DNA from: JACDAN01 sp035776735
GTDB taxonomy: Bacteria; Actinomycetota; Thermoleophilia; Gaiellales; Gaiellaceae
Assembly (NCBI GenBank): GCA_035776735.1
Contig: DASSSO010000045.1
Location: forward strand, 1-28,753
Reading direction: 5' to 3'
Length of the DNA stretch: 28,753 nt
Numbering within the stretch: the stretch's first letter is position 1; the number at the start of each line of letters is the position of its first letter. Below, in pieces: positions 23,810 to 28,753 of this stretch. A program made the position numbers and the translations under genes. The notes beneath the pieces were generated by a model, which made no database searches, had not been told where the DNA came from, and saw only the letters and a list, made by a program, of their open reading frames with translations.

Positions 23810-24528
23810 CGGAAGAGGTCGCGGTCCGGCGGCATCACGAGGTCGCGCGCGCTTCCGTCCCCCTCGAGGGCGAGGCCGCGGACGATCGCCGCCGGGATGC
23901 CGTCGGTCTTGCCCATGACGAGCTCGGCGGCGGCGGCGATCTCGTCGGCGACGGCGACCTGCGTCGTCTTCAGCTCGTAGCCGACGCGGTCGCGCGTGCC
24001 GCGGTGGTCGAGCAGCGGCGGGAGGCCGGCGACGCCGATCGCGACGTCGGTCGTGCCCAGGCGGAAGGGACGGCCGAAGGAGTCGCTGACGATCACGGCC
24101 ACCCCGAGACGCTCGTGGAGCGCGCGGGCGGACGCGTCCGGGTCGAGTGGGAGGAGGACGACGGTGCCCAGGCCGGGCGCGTTCGACGCGTCGACGCCGG
24201 CGGAGGCGCAGACGAACCCGTGGCGGGTCTCGGCGATCACGAGCGGCGGGCGGCTCCGGACGACGCGGACGGTCTCGCGGAGGATCGCCTCGACGTGGCG
24301 CGGGTCGCCCTCGCCGGCATGCTCGCGCGCTGCGTCCGAGGGCTCGACCTCCTCGAGCGCCAGGACGCGGCCCTCCGCCTTGGACACGGCCTTCTGGGCG
24401 ACGACCAGCACGTCTCCGGGCTCGAAGCCGCCGGCGCGCGCGGCCGCCTCCCCGAGCAGCGCCGCCAGGTCGTCGCCCTCCTGGATCTCGGGGATGCCCT
24501 CCAGCGGGAGGACGGTGATTCCGCTCAC
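23806..24528 (-). CDS. cofE: Coenzyme F420-0:L-glutamate ligase CofE
   Basis: GTG at 24528 has GGAGGGG five bases upstream. The 240-residue protein shows the CofE/FbiB ligase pattern: DVLVVAQKAVSKAEGRVLAL, RHGFVCASAGVDASNAPGLG, VAVIVSDSFGRPFRLGTTDV, AIGVAGLPPLLDHRGTRDRV and ADEIAAAAELVMGKTDGIP. It adds glutamate residues to F420-0 using GTP and a divalent cation. Length matches stand-alone CofE; the nitroreductase-like C-terminal domain of mycobacterial FbiB is absent. A 163-nt gap containing a hairpin separates it from npdG. Confidence 0.95.
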   Translation of the reverse strand: MSGITVLPLEGIPEIQEGDDLAALLGEAAARAGGFEPGDVLVVAQKAVSKAEGRVLALEEVEPSDAAREHAGEGDPRHVEAILRETVRVVRSRPPLVIAETRHGFVCASAGVDASNAPGLGTVVLLPLDPDASARALHERLGVAVIVSDSFGRPFRLGTTDVAIGVAGLPPLLDHRGTRDRVGYELKTTQVAVADEIAAAAELVMGKTDGIPAAIVRGLALEGDGSARDLVMPPDRDLFR

Positions 24529-24602
24529 TGGTGCCCCTCCAGCCGATACACGCCGGCTTCGGGCCCGCGATCACGCGGCGCCAGAGCCGACCCTCCTCCT
24601 CG

Positions 24603-24622
24603 CCAAGGCTGCCCAGCCTTGG
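24603..24622. promoter_or_regulatory. Hairpin in the npdG-cofE intergenic gap
   Basis: CCAAGGCTG (24603-24611) and CAGCCTTGG (24614-24622) form a perfect 9-bp dyad with a two-base centre, about 75 nt before the cofE start, in the only sizeable gap of the operon. It may be an attenuator, an mRNA processing stem or an operator for an internal promoter. Confidence 0.4.
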
Positions 24623-24691
24623 CTCGTCGGAGTGCGCGCTCTCGCTTGGTGCTCGCGACCCAGAAGCGGGGCAGCATCACCTGGAGGAGCA

Positions 24692-25309
24692 CTAGAGGCC
24701 GGTGAGACGGATGCCCGCGTGCACCTTGTAGCGCTTGTTCACGTTCAGGATCACGGCCGTCATCCCCTCGAGCGCGCGTGCGTTGGCGAGCGGGCCGGCG
24801 TCGATCGCGCGGCCATTGACGAGGCGGCCGCCGAGGTCGAGGGACAGGTCCTTTGCGGGCGAGGGCTCGCCGCAGATCAGGACGTCCTCGTCGGGCGGAT
24901 CCGCGCTCGTCAGGTGGACGGCGGCGAGCGTCTGCAGGCCGGCGGCGACCGGGGCGTCGACGATCCGGTCGATCTCCTCCGCCAGCGAGTAGCCGTGCTG
25001 GCCGGGCAGGACGCCGCCGTCCGTGAACTCGAGCGCGCTGGCGACGGAGAGGAGCGGCGTCGTGCCGATCGCGGCGGCGAGGTTGCGCGCCGTCTCGATC
25101 GCGGCGTTCGAGCGGACGGCGAGCACGACGAGGTCGGCGTTCTCGACCGCCTCCTCGTTCGTCGCGCCCTCGACCCCCAGCGTCGCGGCGATCTCGCCTG
25201 CGCGGGACGCGTCCCGCGAGCCGATCACGACGCTCTCGCCGAGCGTCGCGATCCGCTCGGCCATCGCGCGGCCGAAGCTGCCGGTGCCGCCGACGATCGC
25301 GATCCTCAC
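24692..25309 (-). CDS. npdG: F420H2:NADP oxidoreductase
   Basis: A 205-residue protein from GTG 25309 with an N-terminal Rossmann site (MRIAIVGGTGSFGRAMAERI, then VVIGSRDASRA, which binds the NADP phosphate). The family tail reads GPLANARALEGMTAVILNVN followed by KRYKVHAGIRLTGL. It moves hydride between F420H2 and NADP+, linking the cofactor pool made by the neighbouring genes to NADPH. Length equals typical Fno/NpdG. Its start codon lies directly beside a 35-bp dyad that separates it from cofD. Confidence 0.95.
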   Translation of the reverse strand: MRIAIVGGTGSFGRAMAERIATLGESVVIGSRDASRAGEIAATLGVEGATNEEAVENADLVVLAVRSNAAIETARNLAAAIGTTPLLSVASALEFTDGGVLPGQHGYSLAEEIDRIVDAPVAAGLQTLAAVHLTSADPPDEDVLICGEPSPAKDLSLDLGGRLVNGRAIDAGPLANARALEGMTAVILNVNKRYKVHAGIRLTGL

Positions 25310-25344
25310 GGCCGTGTCCGAGTGACTGTCACTGGGACACGGCC
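25310..25344. promoter_or_regulatory. Long dyad between cofD and npdG
   Basis: GGCCGTGTCC and AGTGAC on the left (25310-25319, 25321-25326) pair with GTCACT and GGACACGGCC on the right (25328-25333, 25335-25344), with one G-G mismatch and one central T. It includes the cofD stop codon and ends at the base next to the npdG GTG. Confidence 0.6.
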
Positions 25345-26264
25345 AACGGAGACAGGCAGGTCTCGGCGAGGCGCCGCCGCGCCCCGGCGTCGGCCATCAG
25401 CGTCTTCGTTACGATCGGCTTGACGCCGAGCTCCTCCACCGCCGGCGCACCGTCCGCATCGGCCTCGTCGATCACGAGCGCGTCGATCAGGCCCTTGTAA
25501 CACTCTGTTACTTGCGCCGGCTCCGTGCCGCCTGCGAGCCGGGACAGCATCCGGTCGGCCGGGCCCTTGACCGCCCGTCCGCCGATCAGCGGGCTGACGG
25601 CGACGCAAGGGACACGTCTGCTGGTGATCGCGGCGCGGATCTCCCGGACGGCGAGGACGGGTCCGATCGAGACATAGGGGTTGCTGGGCGCGATCACGAT
25701 CAGGTCGGCGTCCTGGAGCGCTTCGATCACACCCGCCGCCGGCCGCGCGGACTCGGCGCCCTCGAAGCGCGTGCCGACCACCTCGTCGCGGTGGCCGCGC
25801 CGGACGAACCAGTCCTGGAAGGCGAGCTCACCGTCGTCGGTCTCGACGAACGTGCGCAGCCGGTCGTCGGTCGCGGGCAGGATCGACGCCTCGACGCCGA
25901 GCCCGGCGCACAGGCGGCGCGTGACCGCCGAGAGCGGCACACCCTCGCGCAGCATCTCCGTCCGCACGAGGTGAAGCCCGAGGTCGCGATCCCCGAGCAT
26001 GAACCAGACGTCGCCGCCCAGCGCCTCCACCGCGTCGAGCGCGTTCCAGGTCTCGTCGGCCCTCCCCCAGCCGCGCTCGTCGTCGTTCAGCCCGGCGAGC
26101 ACGTAGAGGATCGAGTCGAGGTCCGGCGAGACGTGGAGGCCGAGCACCTCGAGGTCGTCGCCGACGTTTCCGATCACAGTCACCCCCGACGGATCGACGG
26201 CGTCCACCAGCCCGCGGACGAAGCGCGCGCCGCCGACGCCGCCGCTCAGGACCGTGACCTTCAC
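25329..26264 (-). CDS. cofD: 2-phospho-L-lactate transferase CofD (F420-0 synthesis)
   Basis: A 311-residue protein from GTG 26264, overlapping the cofC stop (GTGA). It starts with the CofD signature VTVLSGGVGGARFVRGL and VIGNVGDDLEVLGLHVSPDL, then GWGRADETWNALDA, WFMLGDRDLGLHL and IVIAPSNPYVSIGPVL near the C-terminal third. CofD joins the nucleotide-activated phospholactate (or enolpyruvate form) made by CofC to the deazaflavin FO. Actinobacterial enzymes may use phosphoenolpyruvate, giving dehydro-F420-0 that needs a reductase; no such reductase is seen in this window. Confidence 0.96.
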   Translation of the reverse strand: MKVTVLSGGVGGARFVRGLVDAVDPSGVTVIGNVGDDLEVLGLHVSPDLDSILYVLAGLNDDERGWGRADETWNALDAVEALGGDVWFMLGDRDLGLHLVRTEMLREGVPLSAVTRRLCAGLGVEASILPATDDRLRTFVETDDGELAFQDWFVRRGHRDEVVGTRFEGAESARPAAGVIEALQDADLIVIAPSNPYVSIGPVLAVREIRAAITSRRVPCVAVSPLIGGRAVKGPADRMLSRLAGGTEPAQVTECYKGLIDALVIDEADADGAPAVEELGVKPIVTKTLMADAGARRRLAETCLSPLAVSQ

Positions 26265-26818
26265 GACGGGAGCTTGGCGAGCTCGTCGACCGTGTCGACG
26301 TCGACCGCGAGGGCGGGAACCTCGAGCGTCACCGCCTCGACCCCCTGCGACGCGGCGTGCGCGCGGAACCGCTCCGCGCTCCCCGGCCCGTAGAGGGGGG
26401 CGAAGACCGCCGCCGAAGCGATCGCGAGCGCATTCGTCGTGCCGTCCTCGGCCTCCGCGATCGCCATCCCGTCCACCGGCATCGCCCCCAGCAGCGCGAG
26501 CAGGTCGCGGGGCTGGGCCGCCGGCACGTCGGCGTTGACGACGAGCACGGGCCACTCCTCGACGACGGCCAGCGCCGCCGCAACCGCCTCTCCCTGGCCC
26601 TTGCCCGGATCGTCGTGGACGGCGGCGCCGTGCTCGCGGGCGAGCGCCCTGGCGCAGGCGGCATCGGCCTCGGTCACGAGGATCGTCGGCCCGACGGCGG
26701 TGGCGGCGGCCAGGACTCGGCCGAGCATCGCGTGCGCGACGTCGGTGCGCTCCTCCTCGGGGAGCTCGAGGCGCCGCTTGGCCGCTGCGGCGCGGAAGGG
26801 GACGACGACGGTCGCCAC
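26261..26818 (-). CDS. cofC: Phospholactate/phosphoenolpyruvate guanylyltransferase CofC
   Basis: A 185-residue nucleotidyltransferase from GTG 26818. It reads VVVPFRAAAAKRRL at the nucleotide site, then DVAHAMLGRVLAAA, HDDPGKGQGEAVAAAL, VVNADVPAAQPRDLLAL (metal-binding aspartate) and DGTTNALAI, all typical of CofC. It activates phospholactate or phosphoenolpyruvate with GTP for CofD. It is the first gene of the operon. TAGTGT seven bases upstream of GTG and the absence of a ribosome site suggest leaderless translation. The next gene on the other strand begins 18 bp away. Confidence 0.93.
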   Translation of the reverse strand: MATVVVPFRAAAAKRRLELPEEERTDVAHAMLGRVLAAATAVGPTILVTEADAACARALAREHGAAVHDDPGKGQGEAVAAALAVVEEWPVLVVNADVPAAQPRDLLALLGAMPVDGMAIAEAEDGTTNALAIASAAVFAPLYGPGSAERFRAHAASQGVEAVTLEVPALAVDVDTVDELAKLPS

Positions 26819-26825
26819 GGCGGGG

Positions 26826-26831
26826 ACACTA
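26826..26831 (-). promoter_or_regulatory. Candidate -10 box for a leaderless cofC transcript
   Basis: TAGTGT on the minus strand, seven bases ahead of the GTG at 26818. No clear -35 is visible; it would lie inside the divergent gene. Confidence 0.35.
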
Positions 26832-26836
26832 GCGAG

Positions 26837-28489
26837 GTGAATACGCCTCGCGATCCGCAGAACGCCGAGATTGCGGCAAAGCTCGATGCCTTCGCCACCC
26901 TGCTCGAGCTCGCCGACGCGAACTCGTACAGCGTGCGCGCCTACCGGCGGGCGGCGGACGTCCTCCGCGACTCGGCCGTTCCGGTCGCAGAGCTCGTCCG
27001 CTCCGGACGGATCCGCGAGCTGCGCGGCATCGGCCCGGGGATCGAGGCACGGCTGCGGGAGCTCGTCGAGACCGGCGAGCTGTACGAGCTGCAGGAGCTC
27101 GAGCAGCGGATCTCCCCGGATCTCGTCGGCGTCGGCCGCCTGCTCGGCCTGAGCGCGAAGCGGGCAATGGACATCGGCGAGGCGCTCGGCGTCCGGACGC
27201 TCGACGAGCTGCGCGAGGCCGCGGCCGCCGGCCGCCTGCTCGAGGTGCCGGGGATCGGCCCGAAGACCGAGCAGAAGCTGCGCGCAGCGCTCGCGCAGGA
27301 CCTCTCGCACCCGCCCGCGCACGCGCTCCACCTCAACCGCGCCCTGGCGCTGACGCACGAGCTCGCGGACGCGCTCGGCGCCGATCCCGCCGGCGACGCG
27401 CGCCGCTTCCGCGACCGGTGCGAGCAGCTCGCTGTCGTGGCGCCCGCCGAGGATCCCGCAGAGACGATCCGCCGCTTCGAGAAGCTCCCGCAGATCGTCG
27501 CCCTCGTCGAGCGGGAGGACCGGCGGGCGGTCGGCGTCACCGTCGAGGGCGTTCCCGTCGAGCTGCGAGTGCCGCCGCCAGCCGCGGCCGGCACGGAGCT
27601 GATCCGCGCGACCGGCGCGCCGCCGTACGTCGAGGCGCTCGAGCCGCTCCCCGACGGCGCCACAGAGCTCGAGGTGTACGGCGCGCTCGGCGTCCCCTGG
27701 TGCCCGCCCGTGCTGCGCGAGCAGCCGTTCCGCGGCGAGCCCCCGCCGCTCGTCGAACTCGCGGACCTCCGCGGCGACCTCCACTGCCACACGACCTGGT
27801 CGGACGGCCGCGCGACCGTGGAGGAGATGGCGCGGGCGGCGATCGAGCGCAGCTACGCGTACCTGGCGATCTGCGACCACACGCAGGCCGTCTCGGTCGT
27901 CCCCGGCCTGGCCGCCGACGACGTCCGGCGCCAGGGCGAGGAGATCGCCGCGGCGAACGAGCTGCTCGCGCCGTTCCGGATCCTGCGCGGGATCGAGTGC
28001 GACATCCTCGCCGACGGGACGCTCGACCTCCCGGACGACGTCCTCGCCGAGCTCGACTGGGTGATGGCGAGCGTGCACGCCGGCCAGCGCGGGAGCCGGG
28101 CCGAGCTGACGAAGCGGACGGTCGAGGCGATGTACCACCCGTCCGTTTCCGCCATCAGCCACCCCACGGGCCGGCTCATCGACCGCCGGCCGCCGAACGC
28201 GCTCGACCTCGACGCAGCCTTCCAGGTCGCGCTCGAGACCGGCACGGCACTCGAGACGAACGGGCTCCCCGACCGGCTCGACCTGAAGGACGAGCACGTG
28301 CGTCGGGCCGTCGAGGCGGGGATCCCGATCGTCGTCGCCACCGACGCCCACTCCACGCGCGGCCTCGGGAACATCGTCCTCGCCCTCGGGACGGCCCGCC
28401 GAGGCTGGGCGACGGCCGCCGACGTCGTCAACACGCGGCCGCTGGAGGAGATCCTGGCGTCGCGGAAGCCGGGGCTACTGGGCCGCTGA
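26837..28489 (+). CDS. polX: PolX-family protein with intact PHP domain and degenerate polymerase palm
   Basis: A 550-residue protein from GTG 26837, close to normal PolX length (about 570). The N-terminal 8-kDa region (AEIAAKLDAFATLLELADAN, SYSVRAYRRAADVLRD) and two helix-hairpin-helix motifs (LRGIGPGIEARLREL, VPGIGPKTEQKLR) are present. The palm is not: GSxRR is GDARR, the DLD pair becomes EQL, and the third Asp is Glu in PVELRVP. The C-terminal PHP phosphoesterase keeps its metal set: H316/H318 in DLHCHTTWSDG, ICDHT, GIECDIL, ASVHAGQ, ISHPTGR and ATDAHST. It should act as a 3'-5' exonuclease/phosphoesterase in DNA repair rather than as a polymerase. It runs convergent into the last gene, with a 15-nt overlap. 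Confidence 0.9.
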   Translation: MNTPRDPQNAEIAAKLDAFATLLELADANSYSVRAYRRAADVLRDSAVPVAELVRSGRIRELRGIGPGIEARLRELVETGELYELQELEQRISPDLVGVGRLLGLSAKRAMDIGEALGVRTLDELREAAAAGRLLEVPGIGPKTEQKLRAALAQDLSHPPAHALHLNRALALTHELADALGADPAGDARRFRDRCEQLAVVAPAEDPAETIRRFEKLPQIVALVEREDRRAVGVTVEGVPVELRVPPPAAAGTELIRATGAPPYVEALEPLPDGATELEVYGALGVPWCPPVLREQPFRGEPPPLVELADLRGDLHCHTTWSDGRATVEEMARAAIERSYAYLAICDHTQAVSVVPGLAADDVRRQGEEIAAANELLAPFRILRGIECDILADGTLDLPDDVLAELDWVMASVHAGQRGSRAELTKRTVEAMYHPSVSAISHPTGRLIDRRPPNALDLDAAFQVALETGTALETNGLPDRLDLKDEHVRRAVEAGIPIVVATDAHSTRGLGNIVLALGTARRGWATAADVVNTRPLEEILASRKPGLLGR

Positions 28490-28753
28490 GCCCGGCCCCG
28501 TGGCCGTCCACTCGCGGAGGTCGTACCAGTGGCTCTCGCGGAGCGCGTCGGCGACCCGCTCGTCGGTGTGCTCGGCGTTGAAGACGTGCTTGTCGAGGTC
28601 GCAGCAGATCTCGATCGACCCGAGCGAGATCTCCTGCAGCCGCGCCAGCGCGTCTCCGGGCAGCTGAGCCTCCGCGACCGTGTAGTGCTTGAAGAGCAGG
28701 TCCGGCGCCCGCTCCAGCAGGTCCGGCCAGTCGGGGCAGGTCCGCGTGCTCAC
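28475..28753 (-). CDS. Small conserved protein of unknown function, possibly complete
   Basis: The frame is open from the window's last codon, which is GTG, so the 92 residues seen may be the whole protein or a C-terminal part. It begins STRTCPDWPDLLERAPDLLF, then KHYTVAEAQLPGDAL, VEICCD-like IEICCDLDKHVFNAEHTD and WYDLREW. The CxxD and CC residues with nearby histidines could bind metal. I recall similar unnamed proteins in Thermoleophilia-like genomes, without known function. The 3' end overlaps the end of the PolX-like gene by 15 nt. Confidence 0.6.
   Translation of the reverse strand: MSTRTCPDWPDLLERAPDLLFKHYTVAEAQLPGDALARLQEISLGSIEICCDLDKHVFNAEHTDERVADALRESHWYDLREWTATGPGSAAQ

Overview
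The window is high-GC, gene-dense actinobacterial chromosome. Coenzyme F420 biosynthesis genes, frequent GTG and TTG starts, GTGA/ATGA/TGATG stop-start overlaps, apparently leaderless starts, and two giant zinc-ribbon/class III cyclase/ATPase/TPR regulators all point to Actinobacteria. Thermoleophilia (Solirubrobacterales or Gaiellales) is my best guess, by inference only. I found no rRNA, tRNA, CRISPR array, insertion sequence, integrase or phage gene. The only signs of decay are two gene remnants. No stretch over 300 bases is without a gene or remnant.

Left part (1-9203). A secreted Vgb-like beta-propeller protein is cut by the left edge. Next is a two-gene minus operon: a 77-residue protein of unknown function and a heme-oxygenase-like diiron oxidase. 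A divergent plus-strand unit follows, with giant cyclase regulator 1, a small winged-helix protein and a truncated PPOX-class flavoprotein remnant. Then come a DeoR-type repressor translationally coupled to an MFS-HAD fusion, with three A-rich operator-like repeats upstream, and a secreted cupredoxin-fold protein that has lost its copper ligands.

Middle (9204-16530). A sigma-70 family factor is followed by a clear terminator and by giant cyclase regulator 2, a paralogue of the first that appears to be transcribed leaderless. Convergent to it is a minus-strand cluster: a small charged protein, a CxxC protein of unknown function, a YihY/BrkB membrane protein and a decayed GT2 (PgaC-like) glycosyltransferase. 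A divergent small membrane protein follows a structured intergenic element.

Right part (16542-28753). A membrane diguanylate cyclase, a 66-residue zinc-finger protein and a proline/lysine-rich exported protein form a tightly overlapping minus operon. Beyond a nested inverted repeat lie a secreted phytase-like esterase and an alpha/beta hydrolase, then a 12-bp perfect hairpin and a convergent small secreted protein. The largest coherent system is a six-gene minus-strand F420 operon: cofC, cofD, npdG, cofE, an alpha/beta hydrolase and an EcsC-like/MBL-like protein. Together cofC, cofD and cofE build and glutamylate F420, and npdG exchanges hydride between F420 and NADP. Divergent from cofC, only 18 bp away, is a PolX-like protein with an intact PHP phosphoesterase domain but a degenerate polymerase palm. 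The window ends in a partial or complete small conserved protein.

The most interesting items are the 77-residue protein plus diiron oxidase pair, the 35-bp dyad inside the F420 operon, the lost active sites in the PolX and cupredoxin homologues, the DeoR operator array, the two nested inverted-repeat elements, and the unusual diguanylate cyclase operon.
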